This document shows, in pieces, positions 1 through 7,133 of a stretch of 17,727 nt of DNA; positions within the stretch are counted from its first letter, which is position 1, and the number at the start of each line of letters is the position of its first letter. Below the pieces are notes generated by a model. That model did not search any database and had not been told where the DNA came from. It saw only the letters and a program-made list of their open reading frames with translations. The stretch covers positions 1-17,727 of the forward strand of contig PIVQ01000078.1 in the NCBI GenBank assembly GCA_003354055.1, written 5' to 3'. Source of the DNA: Desulfobacteraceae bacterium. Lineage in GTDB: Bacteria; Desulfobacterota; Desulfobacteria; Desulfobacterales; Desulfobacteraceae. Made by a program: the position numbers and the translations under genes.

Positions 1-884
1 GATTCCTTGCATCTCTGAATTTTGTAATTGATCATGGTATGGAAGATGATATCCAGGTATTTCCCCTTCTGGTTCTGCCCGGCACTTATTTCAGGGAACA
101 TGCAAAGGATCTGGGCCTGATCTATGATCCTCATCCGCCGTACACCATTATTGAAACACCGAATTTTTCAGCCCAGGATATGGCTAAAGCCTTTGATGCG
201 GCAGAAGAACGACTGGATCTGGCCCTGATCCCGCTGCCCCATCTGGATATTGCATTTCAAAGCCGCGACGGAGCAGGGGATATAAAGATAGATCTGAACG
301 GTAAAGCTGCATACAGCAAAATCATGCTGACACAACCCAGATCAGACCGCGAACTTGAAAAACTGACCGGGAATCTGACCTCTCCATACCAAATTTTTAT
401 CTGCAATGAAAGACCGGAGATCCATGCAAAGGCTGTGACCATACTAACCTCAGCAAATCCCTTTACCCCTTTGGAAATCATATTTGTTCAACCGGATACA
501 ATTCCGGACACCCGTAATTATCTTGCGGCATCCCGTCTCAACCGCCCCCATTTTCTGGACAAGGATCTGGATTTGCTTTTCCCGTCCCCGGGCAACAGGG
601 CCATTGCGTTTACCCTGGTATCGGACCTGCTGACACCTTTGTTTCAGGGTGAAATGGAACGGCAGATTTTTCACTGGAATAATGATCATCTCCCCGATTT
701 TGAGGACATGGAAAAACTGTCCCACCTGGACGGTATTCTCATTGATAGGGATATATCTGAATGTCATGCCTGGCAGGACAGGTTTTCTAAACAGGCGGAA
801 TCATTGCCCCTGATCTCCTTTGCTAAAGTAGATTTGCAGCAACGATGGAAAACATTAACAGGGGCAGGGGATTGGGAAGTATAA
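1..884 (+). CDS. B12-binding-type radical SAM protein, C-terminal part (5' end cut by window)
   Basis: The reading frame is open from the first bases, so the gene starts left of the window; an internal ATG at 39 is not a real start. The visible part (about 293 residues) begins after the radical SAM barrel. It carries the family's post-barrel signature: an LPGT motif, then a G-L-IYD stretch and a PPY motif about 30 residues later. This segment is typical of cobalamin-binding-domain radical SAM enzymes, which carry the B12 domain and the CxxxCxxC cluster at the N-terminus; neither is visible here. The remaining C-terminal 200 residues look like a poorly conserved family-specific domain with no motif I can name. 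The substrate cannot be predicted. The stop codon lies in the loop region of a long hairpin that should end transcription. Assignment to the radical SAM superfamily is likely, not certain, because only the tail is seen. Confidence 0.72.
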   Translation, partial: FLASLNFVIDHGMEDDIQVFPLLVLPGTYFREHAKDLGLIYDPHPPYTIIETPNFSAQDMAKAFDAAEERLDLALIPLPHLDIAFQSRDGAGDIKIDLNGKAAYSKIMLTQPRSDRELEKLTGNLTSPYQIFICNERPEIHAKAVTILTSANPFTPLEIIFVQPDTIPDTRNYLAASRLNRPHFLDKDLDLLFPSPGNRAIAFTLVSDLLTPLFQGEMERQIFHWNNDHLPDFEDMEKLSHLDGILIDRDISECHAWQDRFSKQAESLPLISFAKVDLQQRWKTLTGAGDWEV

Positions 885-920
885 CTCCCCAATCCCCTGC
901 CTATTTCATTTATTTTGTTT
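863..920 (+). terminator. Rho-independent terminator of the radical SAM gene
   Basis: An 18-bp arm starting GGCAGGGGATTGGG (863-880) pairs with ACTCCCCAATCCCCTGCC (884-901) with one mismatch and a three-base loop. A T-rich tract (TATTTCATTTATTTTGTTTT) follows. The stop codon TAA at 882-884 sits in the loop and at the start of the right arm, so a ribosome reaching the stop would cover the stem. Read on the minus strand it could also stop the convergent MFS transcript, although the T-run on that side is weaker. Confidence 0.8.
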
Positions 921-922
921 TC

Positions 923-961
923 AAAATACCCAGTTGGGGTCTTTTGTAAAAATACCCAGTT
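923..961. repeat. 13-bp direct repeat AAAATACCCAGTT, two copies
   Basis: AAAATACCCAGTT occurs at 923-935 and again at 949-961, with starts 26 bp apart. It sits between the terminator and the 3' end of the MFS gene. Some insertion sequences (for example the IS21 family) carry short spaced repeats at their ends, but no transposase or matching second end is present. It is recorded as a repeat of unknown role. Confidence 0.6.
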
Positions 962-1004
962 AAGGGATTTTGGAAACAAGTTTCTGCCCTTCAGGGTATT
1001 TAGA

Positions 1005-2225
1005 TCAAGTTATTTTGTAACGATTCCTTATTTCTTCCGTCAGACCTGCCCCGGTTGAGTGTTTCAGGACCAAAACACAGGTAACCATTTCAATCACGAA
1101 CAGTCCTGCCAGTATTTTAAATCCAGCTTGCCATACCTCCGGCCGGGCCAACTCCCCCTTTACCATCTCTCCTAATATTAGAGGGCCGGTAAAATATCCG
1201 ATTCCCCAGAAAAAATAAAAAGTTCCCGAGATGGTTCCCTTTAATGCATCAGAAACGCTTTCATTTAAAAATGCCAGAGCAGACACACAATAGGTACCCA
1301 ACCCAAAGGCAGCCAGCGTCAAAAACCCCAAAAGCCAGACCATATTCAACCCTGAGAATAAGGCTATTCCGACACCCGCCAATGCAAGTCCGGCAAGCAT
1401 TACAGATTTCCGGCCCTTATAGTCGGACAAAGGCCCTGCAACGACCTGTGATAGACTGATGGCAATGTAAAAAAGTACAAAGAATATGCCCACGGAGGTT
1501 TGATCTGATTGTTTAACACTGATTAAAAACCCGGGAATCATGGTGACGAAAATACCATATCCAGCCCCATACAGCAGGATACCTGCAAAAACAACTCTGT
1601 TTTCAAGCTTGCCGACCAGGGACAGCAACTCTCCTTTATCAGCCGTTCTTTTTATGGCACTCCCTGCAGCCACAGCATTGGATTTTTGTCCAGGATCTTT
1701 AACAAATAAAACAATGAGAAGCCCGCCGACAAAACTCATTCCGGCATACAGTAAAAAAGCCTCATTTCCCTGCCAAATATTTGCGACCCATATGCCGGAT
1801 AAACTTCCGGCCGTCAAACCGCAATGCAACGATGCATTGTAAAAGCCCATAACTTTTCCTTTTTGCGCCGGGTATTGAATCGCCAGAAGGGCAGGGGCCA
1901 GGGCCCAGATCGGTACCTCGCCAATGCCCTGGAGCATACGTCCTAAAAAAATAAGGTTGGCAGAATCTGAAAAATAGTAAAGCAAACCGGTTCCTGTGCA
2001 AATAAAATAACCGCTGACAAGGAACGGTTTGAATCCGAATCTGTCCGATAATTTACCGATTGGAATCTGAACCAGCACAAAGGTTAAGGCAAAGGCTGAT
2101 GCCAGATACCCCACACTTGAAACGGTACCGGACAGATGAATAATTCTATGGGGAAGTAACGCGACTATCATGCCGACCCCGAACATCAGCAGGAAAGCAG
2201 ATAGATTAATAGTATATCGTGCCAT
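1005..2225 (-). CDS. MFS transporter, 12-helix drug/metabolite type
   Basis: Inner-membrane secondary transporter of the major facilitator superfamily, 406 residues, the usual length for a 12-helix member. The loop between helices 2 and 3 carries motif A (GKLSDRFGFKP, residues 57-67). A second copy (GPLSDYKGRK) opens the C-terminal half, as expected from the internal duplication of the fold. The helix 4 region contains GRMLQGIGE, similar to the drug:H+ antiporter-1 pattern. The substrate is unknown; efflux is an inference from the DHA1-like motifs. I chose the ATG at 2225 because GGAGAG lies about six bases before it; a TTG seven codons upstream has no such site. It is transcribed alone, behind an intergenic region of about 300 bp that carries an FNR-type box. 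It converges on the radical SAM gene. Confidence 0.85.
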   Translation of the reverse strand: MARYTINLSAFLLMFGVGMIVALLPHRIIHLSGTVSSVGYLASAFALTFVLVQIPIGKLSDRFGFKPFLVSGYFICTGTGLLYYFSDSANLIFLGRMLQGIGEVPIWALAPALLAIQYPAQKGKVMGFYNASLHCGLTAGSLSGIWVANIWQGNEAFLLYAGMSFVGGLLIVLFVKDPGQKSNAVAAGSAIKRTADKGELLSLVGKLENRVVFAGILLYGAGYGIFVTMIPGFLISVKQSDQTSVGIFFVLFYIAISLSQVVAGPLSDYKGRKSVMLAGLALAGVGIALFSGLNMVWLLGFLTLAAFGLGTYCVSALAFLNESVSDALKGTISGTFYFFWGIGYFTGPLILGEMVKGELARPEVWQAGFKILAGLFVIEMVTCVLVLKHSTGAGLTEEIRNRYKIT

Positions 2226-2521
2226 GGGATCTCTCCATTCAATCAAAAAAAGATAAATGGGTACACATGAGCTTTAAAACAGGGATTACACGCACTTATT
2301 CGTTACCATTGATTCAAATCAATGGAACCGTGTATTGCTCATATGCCCTCCTGAAAAATCTAACGAGTTGATTAGATGGAGGGAGGAGGAGGAGAACTTG
2401 ATCCTATGGTCTTTAAATACATGATGGGTTAAATCCTTTTTTATGATGATTATGCTGTAACCTAATGCGGAATCATATTGATTGTCAAGCGCAGCATATG
2501 AAAATTGATTTTTAGTATTGT
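2226..2521. other. Intergenic region between solute-binding protein and MFS gene
   Basis: About 296 bp without a convincing gene. Besides the FNR-type box it holds an imperfect hairpin ATCTAA (2358-2363)/TTAGAT (2372-2377) and a purine-only tract on the plus strand at 2374-2392 built of GGAGG-like repeats. On the minus strand an AGGAGGG sequence precedes an ATG at 2342 that opens a seven-codon frame, MSNTRFH. A TTGACA lies near 2480 on the minus strand without a good -10 partner. No terminator for the upstream solute-binding gene is evident. Confidence 0.5.
2306..2325. promoter_or_regulatory. FNR/CRP-family operator, perfect TTGAT-N4-ATCAA
   Basis: CCATTGATTCAAATCAATGG is a 20-bp palindrome with 9-bp arms and a CA centre. 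Its core at 2309-2322 matches the FNR consensus TTGAT-N4-ATCAA exactly. It lies about 80-100 bp before the MFS start codon, in the position expected for an activator or repressor of that gene. No convincing -35/-10 pair at the classical spacing was found. Which CRP/FNR-family protein would bind it (FNR-like, HcpR-like or other) cannot be told from here. Confidence 0.55.
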
Positions 2522-3292
2522 TTATTGAAGATATTTATCAAAAATCTGCTGATAAATTCCTGTCTTCCGGATATGTTTCAGCCCTTGATTAAAATCATCC
2601 CTGACCTGCCTGCTTTTAAAATTGACCTGAAATTGTGTAGGAATCGGAAATATTTCATGATAGACAATCTCGTCCGAAACAGGGGTTTCCTTACCCATAT
2701 GTTTTGTAAACCAGATAAAAATAGCCTTATCAATAACGATCACCTCACTTCGATCGCTCCAGAACTGCCTGACCTGGTCTTTTTGAACAGGGGTCTCATG
2801 GTATTTTTTTCGATACTGCAAATCAAGTGAGTTCGCATCCGGTGAAAACAGGGAGGCAAATATCGGGCCCAGATCCCTGTGGGCATTCTGCCAGGTCACA
2901 ATGGTTTTGCCCTTGAGGTCCAAAATAGAGTTCAGAATGATTCCGGATTTTTTCTTTGTAATGGCATAATTCTCAAATGAAATAAAATTGTCAGAGTAGT
3001 ATGTCCCGTCATCCGTCTTCCTAACCGCTGCTGCCGCATCCATTCCCATCTCGCTCGCAGCAATGGCCAGACGTTTGTAGGAAGATTGCCTTACCTTGAC
3101 TATATACCCTTTGTGCTTCAATGCTTCACGGATAATTTCAGGTTCCAGTCCATCCTTTCCATTGTTCATCACATAGGGGGGAATATCATCGGAAAATGCA
3201 ATGATCAGTTCTTTTGCAAGGGCAGGGGAGGCAATAAAAAAGAAAATCAATAGTACATATATCGCCTTTAATACTAACAGTTTGTTTTCCAT
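2522..3292 (-). CDS. Periplasmic solute-binding protein, family 3 (SBP_bac_3)
   Basis: Exported protein of 256 residues. Residues 1-26 form a signal peptide ending in ALA, with cleavage before KELIIAF. The mature part has the bilobed family 3 binding-protein pattern. The opening motif FSDDIPPYV is followed by a G-L-E-P-E-I segment, a central DLKGKTIVTW hinge segment and a C-terminal region ending in GIYQQIFDKYL. Members bind amino acids and similar small polar solutes, or act as sensors. No ABC permease or ATPase gene is nearby, so it is an orphan; related orphans in environmental bacteria are often of unknown role. The ATG at 3292 follows AGGAAA at good spacing, unlike an in-frame upstream start 12 codons earlier. 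It lies 42 nt after the LysE-type exporter gene and is probably co-transcribed with it. Confidence 0.82.
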   Translation of the reverse strand: MENKLLVLKAIYVLLIFFFIASPALAKELIIAFSDDIPPYVMNNGKDGLEPEIIREALKHKGYIVKVRQSSYKRLAIAASEMGMDAAAAVRKTDDGTYYSDNFISFENYAITKKKSGIILNSILDLKGKTIVTWQNAHRDLGPIFASLFSPDANSLDLQYRKKYHETPVQKDQVRQFWSDRSEVIVIDKAIFIWFTKHMGKETPVSDEIVYHEIFPIPTQFQVNFKSRQVRDDFNQGLKHIRKTGIYQQIFDKYLQ

Positions 3293-3334
3293 TACATTTT
3301 CCTTTCGATTAAAGCCATACAGCACCATGATTGA

Positions 3335-3952
3335 TCAAATCCGTTTTAATTTCAACAGAGCAACCCCACTTAAAATAAATACGGTCCCTATGACTTTCCC
3401 GAACATTCTTTTGAACAGATCCTGTTTAAGTATTGAAATCACAAAATCACCCAGGAGTGCAAAGAATGACATGACAACAAAAACAATAGAGATATACAAT
3501 GTCCCCAGGATCATTATCTGATTGACAAAGGGGGCATCGTTTTGAATAAACTGGGGCAAAAAGGAATAATAAAAAATAAGGGCCTTGGGATTTGATAATG
3601 ACGTGGCAAGCCCCTTGAAAAAAACTTGCAGGAGACCTGTTGTCTGGTTGTCGGAGGTATAGGTGCCAACTCCCTTTTTCCAGATTTGAACCCCCAGATA
3701 AATCAGATAACAGATTCCGATAATCCTTAAGACTTCAAATGCGATAACAGAACTGTGGATTAAGGCAGCCAGCCCAGTAGCGCTCAAACCCACCCAGATC
3801 ATATTGGCAATGGTAATGCTGAGAACGGAAACCCAGGCATTTTTTTTATTCCCGGAGAATCCCTGGGACAATACAAAAAACATCGACGGCCCGGGACTCG
3901 CGCAGACAACGATTGAGAGTAGAAGAAAACTAAATAATGTGGCTGTATTCAT
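3335..3952 (-). CDS. LysE/RhtB family amino-acid exporter
   Basis: Inner-membrane protein of 205 residues with about six predicted helices, the normal size and layout for the LysE/RhtB family. The diagnostic N-terminal segment CASPGPSMFFVLSQG (from about residue 17) and the third-helix region GICYLIYLGVQIWKKG are present. The sequence SNPKALIFYYSFLPQF in the middle is also a family hallmark. Members export amino acids or their derivatives by exchange with protons; the substrate here is not predictable. The ATG at 3952 follows an AAGGGG element at a somewhat long distance. It stands between the secreted Ntn hydrolase gene (79 nt upstream) and the solute-binding protein gene (42 nt downstream), all on the same strand. 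This could couple amide hydrolysis, capture and export of small amino compounds, but that is inference. Confidence 0.88.
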   Translation of the reverse strand: MNTATLFSFLLLSIVVCASPGPSMFFVLSQGFSGNKKNAWVSVLSITIANMIWVGLSATGLAALIHSSVIAFEVLRIIGICYLIYLGVQIWKKGVGTYTSDNQTTGLLQVFFKGLATSLSNPKALIFYYSFLPQFIQNDAPFVNQIMILGTLYISIVFVVMSFFALLGDFVISILKQDLFKRMFGKVIGTVFILSGVALLKLKRI

Positions 3953-4031
3953 ACTATCTTACATCCCCTTAATAATTCATTCAGTATCATTTCCAAACAT
4001 TGAATCAGTCTACGGATTTACTGCAATAGGA

Positions 4032-5147
4032 TCAATATAATTTTTCTGCCTGTTCAACGCAGGAAAAGGAATCCGGATACGAACTTCGATTTTGAATAAA
4101 CTCTTCAGATATGTGCTGAGAAAAAGAGGTGTTGCTAAACGCATGCCTGATATATTGCGTATTAATCGGCCGGGTATAGTCAATAAAGTGCTGTGAAATA
4201 TTCCCGGTTAGGTTCGCATCAACATCGATGATTTTTACAGAATCTGAGCAGGATAGATCAAACTCGTCTATATCCAACCAGCGCAGTCGACTGCTTTTCC
4301 GGGTTTTATAGTAAATTCGCAACCGGTTTATATCATACACAATGCGCCACTGTGTGGTGTCATCAGCCACATTTCCCAACACATCAAATGCATAGTCCAC
4401 TGCCGGAATGCTGGACTTATCAGGGTAGGCTGTAACCATTCTTGCGGCCCTGGCAAATCTGTCCAGAGACAGACTTGAGGACTCGTCAAAGGCCATGCTG
4501 CCGCCAAAGCTTTTGTGGCGTTTTAAATACCGAAATGAATCTCTGTATGTATTATTGGCAAGTATCTTGACCGGCATGGTTGCCCCTCTATGAACAACCA
4601 ATTTCCCCCTGATCCATTCAATGCTTGCACAATCACCGGAACTGTCCGCAATCATATAGTGAAGTCCGGGTACTTCCTTATTTTGAATCCGTACCTGTTC
4701 GGTGCTCTTGATCACCTCTGCGACACTGCAGGCATTATCCAGTTGATACTGGATCCATTGCAGGTTCTTTAAAGGCTTCCTGGAATCAGGCTGCGGAAAC
4801 CGGGCTTCTCTAAGCATCATCTGATGCACCACTAACCCGGCCTCGTTAATTCCGCCCATTGGCGTTTCCCTGCCATACTGATTAAAGGAAAGACTGGCAT
4901 ATCTGGCGGTCCAGACAGGAGGTGATACAAAGTCATCTTCCGCCACAGCCATCCCCATTTTCAACAGACCGCGCTTATTAATGATGATCATGCCTGACCC
5001 GAGTGACCAGTCAAAATTTGTTCCCAGTACCGGCCTGTCCTCAAGATCAAGGAAAAAGGTGGTACAAGTCTTTCCGGGAACCGGCAAGAGAAGAAGGAGG
5101 ATGAGGACAAGCACCGGAAAGTTTTTAATTCTTGATGTAAGTCCCAT
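4032..5147 (-). CDS. Exported linear amide C-N hydrolase (choloylglycine hydrolase / penicillin V acylase family, Ntn type)
   Basis: 371 residues starting at the ATG at 5147. Residues 1-27 are a signal peptide with a run of leucines, and the next residue is Cys28, followed by TTFF. In this N-terminal nucleophile family the catalytic cysteine becomes residue 1 of the mature enzyme, so cleavage before Cys28 fits. A lipobox is not present (GKTC), so a lipoprotein is unlikely. The conserved aspartate is in GTNFDW (residues 42-47), the arginine of the more usual GRN motif being threonine here. PMGGINEAGLVV matches the family's G-x-N-E-x-GL block. Known relatives hydrolyse conjugated bile salts, penicillin V or N-acyl homoserine lactones; the substrate here is unknown. 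An in-frame GTG 13 codons upstream overlaps the stop of the VOC gene but would put a poor leader before the signal peptide. The gap to the VOC gene is 35 nt. Confidence 0.8.
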   Translation of the reverse strand: MGLTSRIKNFPVLVLILLLLLPVPGKTCTTFFLDLEDRPVLGTNFDWSLGSGMIIINKRGLLKMGMAVAEDDFVSPPVWTARYASLSFNQYGRETPMGGINEAGLVVHQMMLREARFPQPDSRKPLKNLQWIQYQLDNACSVAEVIKSTEQVRIQNKEVPGLHYMIADSSGDCASIEWIRGKLVVHRGATMPVKILANNTYRDSFRYLKRHKSFGGSMAFDESSSLSLDRFARAARMVTAYPDKSSIPAVDYAFDVLGNVADDTTQWRIVYDINRLRIYYKTRKSSRLRWLDIDEFDLSCSDSVKIIDVDANLTGNISQHFIDYTRPINTQYIRHAFSNTSFSQHISEEFIQNRSSYPDSFSCVEQAEKLY

Positions 5148-5182
5148 GTTTTCCCAAAGGATTATCACTTCAGTTCCATAAG

Positions 5183-5596
5183 TCACGCCTTGTCTTCAGG
5201 ACCGATCCAGAAATGAGGATTAAAGGCGACCTCCCACAGGTAACCGTCAGGATCTTTAAAGTATCCGGAATAGCCGCCCCAAACGACCTTTTGTGGCGGT
5301 TTAACAAGGATAGCGCCTGCAGAAATGGCATCCTCAATCGCTTCGTCTACTTCAGCCTCTGATGATAGATTATGAGAAAGGGTAAACCCGGAAAAACCAT
5401 TTCCTTCCGGTGAGACGGTTGCATCATCGGCAAGTGACTCACGATTGTATAAGCCCAACCAACTGCCTTGCAGAGTAAAGAAGGCGACGTCCGGAGCAGA
5501 TTCCATTTTAGGAAATCCCAAACCGTCCCGGTAAAATTCTATAGATGTGTTCAAATCCCTGACGCCCAGGGTAATCATGCTTATTCTTGGTTTCAT
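5183..5596 (-). CDS. VOC / glyoxalase-fold family protein
   Basis: 137 residues, the size of a single vicinal-oxygen-chelate unit made of two beta-alpha-beta-beta-beta modules. The first module opens with ISMITLGVRDLNTSIEFYRDGLGF. The second ends in the typical GYSGYFKDPDGYLWEVAFNPHF. The position that usually holds the first metal-binding histidine or glutamine is occupied by methionine (ISMITLGV), so metal-dependent catalysis is doubtful. Members range from lyases and dioxygenases to resistance proteins, and no substrate can be named. The ATG at 5596 has TAGGAAT a few bases before it, whereas an in-frame start 12 codons upstream has none. It is 32 nt downstream of the small membrane protein gene and probably in the same transcript. 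Genes of this family are common in integron cassettes and other accessory islands. Confidence 0.88.
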   Translation of the reverse strand: MKPRISMITLGVRDLNTSIEFYRDGLGFPKMESAPDVAFFTLQGSWLGLYNRESLADDATVSPEGNGFSGFTLSHNLSSEAEVDEAIEDAISAGAILVKPPQKVVWGGYSGYFKDPDGYLWEVAFNPHFWIGPEDKA

Positions 5597-5628
5597 TTGG
5601 ATTCCTAATTCTTGAGCATAAGTGCGAA

Positions 5629-6024
5629 TCATTTTGATTTAACGAAAGCCGGGATAAAAAACAGCGGATACACAAGCAAAAATAAGTTTGGAATCCACCA
5701 GGAGGGATCAAAATCATTCCGAAGGACCCAGAATGCGATTGCCTGCAATCCGGAGCATGATGTTAAAACCAGGGAAATTAAGGCCAATGGCTTCCAACTA
5801 TTGCTTTTTCTTTTCCATAAATACAGGCTTGTCAGGCCTGATCCCGAGATGAATAAATCAAGGGGTAAAAAAGACCAGTTCCATGCAACTAATATGGGAT
5901 TATTATAATCCTTGAACAGATATTCATTGGGAATCACGCCTAAAAGTGTAATCAGCCAGTAGACTATGAATCCTATATCAACGACAAGGAAAAAATATTT
6001 TAATCGATTCATCTGCATAAACAT
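5629..6024 (-). CDS. Small four-helix membrane protein, DUF5360/YvaD-like
   Basis: 131 residues with four hydrophobic segments of membrane-spanning length (roughly residues 9-29, 45-66, 77-98 and 108-127) and short polar loops. The opening segment FFLVVDIGFIVYWLITLLG and the NWSFLPLDLFIS motif resemble the DUF5360/YvaD family, whose function is unknown. Several ATGs lie within the first five codons and none has a good ribosome-binding site. I took the first; the true start could be the ATG at 6012. The gene starts 12 nt after the stop of the TIGR04076-like gene, so it is likely translationally linked to it. A TCTAACAA sequence lies in this short junction. Confidence 0.7.
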   Translation of the reverse strand: MFMQMNRLKYFFLVVDIGFIVYWLITLLGVIPNEYLFKDYNNPILVAWNWSFLPLDLFISGSGLTSLYLWKRKSNSWKPLALISLVLTSCSGLQAIAFWVLRNDFDPSWWIPNLFLLVYPLFFIPAFVKSK

Positions 6025-6036
6025 TTGTTAGAGTTT

Positions 6037-6363
6037 CTACGACCACCCGACTTCTTTGGGCTCGCTTAATCTTTTTCGGGTTATTTTAACAACAACCCCG
6101 GCATCAGTAGGGTCGGGGCAGCGGATAAACTCAGTCGTAATATCATCGGGATTGATTGATTTTTCATATTTGGATCCCGTATATTTCCAGGGCAGGGTGC
6201 CTCCGAATTGAAGCGTTCTTACCATGGAATTGATGCTGTCCAGCAGCCAGGGGCAAATATTCCCGATATCCTCCGGGTATTTGAACCTTTGGCCCAGTTG
6301 ATGATAATCACAATTTTCACCTTCAAAAATTTCAATCTCAATTTGATAATCAGTCGTTCCCAA
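6037..6363 (-). CDS. TIGR04076-like small protein
   Basis: 108 residues, soluble, no signal peptide. The order of conserved elements fits the TIGR04076 group of unknown function. A beta-rich start with a GENCDYHQLGQRF segment leads to an ICPW motif (about residue 35), a segment FGGTLPWKY, then IRCPDPTDAGVVVKITR near the end. Three cysteines (in NCDY, ICPW and RCPD) sit at spaced positions and could be redox-active or bind a metal; this is speculation. The start is a TTG at 6363. AAGGAG lies seven bases upstream of it, while the nearby ATG is in another frame and stops after six codons. The ribosome-binding site begins right at the stop of the QueG-like gene (11-nt gap), so the two are probably coupled and may act together. 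Confidence 0.75.
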   Translation of the reverse strand: MGTTDYQIEIEIFEGENCDYHQLGQRFKYPEDIGNICPWLLDSINSMVRTLQFGGTLPWKYTGSKYEKSINPDDITTEFIRCPDPTDAGVVVKITRKRLSEPKEVGWS

Positions 6364-6374
6364 GATTCATCTCC

Positions 6375-7037
6375 TTATAAACTTGAATATATAGGTTTCT
6401 TTAAATATGGACAATTCAGAATACAAACCATACACCCTTTATCCCCTAAACAACTTTGAATATCTAAGACATCTTCTCTTGAATTCGGATGATCAAGAAA
6501 ACGGTATGCTGTTAATGAGTTCTTTGGACAGTTATCAATACAATTAATACAATCTCCACAAGAACTTTTGATGGGTGCATCAGGAGTTAATTTCATATTT
6601 GTCAATATGGCTATTAACCTATGAATCGGTCCATATTTTGGGGAAACGATCAATAAAGATTTTCCCTGCCATCCAATACCGGCTTGTTTTGCAAGTATTT
6701 TTAACGACAACAGTCCCATACGGTTATCCGGGTCATACTCATCTTCAGGATGGATGACTAAATATTGATATTTTTTCTTCTCAAGATATCCCATAACATC
6801 ATAGGCTATTTTCTCAAGGTAAAGTGCGGTTTCATCACCGGAAGCACCCTTAATTATTTTTCCATACTGGGCACCGATAACGATTGAATAAGGATATCTT
6901 TTGAAAAGCGCTGTTGGATCAATATTTAAACCGACAGGAATATTGTCAAGTTTCGTTAAATCCGCAATACCAACGATATCAATCCCAAGATTGCAAATAA
7001 AAGCTTTGATATTTTTGGAAGCCGTTTTTGCATTCAT
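6375..7037 (-). CDS. QueG-like protein with two [4Fe-4S] clusters, short form
   Basis: 220 residues, cytoplasmic. The C-terminal third holds a bacterial ferredoxin-type pair of cluster motifs: C160, C163, C166, C170-P, and C196, C202, C205, C209-P. Ahead of these, AKQAGIGWQGKSLLIVSPKYGPIHRLIAILT (about 116-146) matches the segment of epoxyqueuosine reductase (QueG) and related Fe-S proteins that precedes the clusters. True QueG is a cobalamin-dependent enzyme of about 310-380 residues with a C-terminal HEAT-like extension. This protein lacks that extension, so it is better called a QueG-like Fe-S reductase of unknown substrate. The ATG at 7037 has AGGGAT upstream, whereas the longer open frame has no ribosome-binding site and overlaps the attC-like element. 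It is 96 nt from the hydrolase gene and 11 nt before the TIGR04076-like gene. Confidence 0.8.
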   Translation of the reverse strand: MNAKTASKNIKAFICNLGIDIVGIADLTKLDNIPVGLNIDPTALFKRYPYSIVIGAQYGKIIKGASGDETALYLEKIAYDVMGYLEKKKYQYLVIHPEDEYDPDNRMGLLSLKILAKQAGIGWQGKSLLIVSPKYGPIHRLIAILTNMKLTPDAPIKSSCGDCINCIDNCPKNSLTAYRFLDHPNSREDVLDIQSCLGDKGCMVCILNCPYLKKPIYSSL

Positions 7038-7070
7038 TTTTATCCCTAAAGTAATAATATAAAATCGGCT

Positions 7071-7121
7071 CTTTTCAACGGCGCGACTTCTTGCCCTCCG
7101 CTGCAAAAGGCTTGTTAGGCC
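7071..7121 (-). other. attC-like sequence (putative relic of an integron recombination site)
   Basis: On the minus strand, just after the hydrolase stop, GCCTAAC fits the attC inverse core consensus RYYYAAC and continues as AAGCC. About 35 bases later comes GTTGAAA, a degenerate form of the core GTTRRRY. The interval contains CTTTTGC and GCAAGAAG, which pair with one bulged base. The span of about 48 nt is shorter than typical attC sites, and the outer cores do not pair fully. It is therefore a candidate relic, not a functional site. Confidence 0.3.
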
Positions 7122-7133
7122 GAACTTTCCAGA

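Noticed and set aside
450..767. Minus-strand open frame inside the radical SAM gene
   Set aside because: It is antisense to a frame with clear family motifs and has no ribosome-binding site or domain of its own.
2319..2342. Seven-codon frame MSNTRFH on the minus strand with an AGGAGGG site before it, possible leader peptide
   Set aside because: It overlaps the FNR-type box, shows no run of a regulatory amino acid and no attenuator-like hairpin pair after it. The ribosome-binding match may come from a purine-rich stretch.
2374..2392. Purine-only tract of GGAGG repeats on the plus strand
   Set aside because: It resembles a ribosome-binding site, but the frames after it stop within about ten codons. 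No gene follows on that strand.
3953..4031. Possible promoter for the LysE exporter in the gap after the Ntn hydrolase gene
   Set aside because: TTGATC and TAGACT at 17-bp spacing can be picked out, but both hexamers are weak and the first overlaps the end of the upstream gene.
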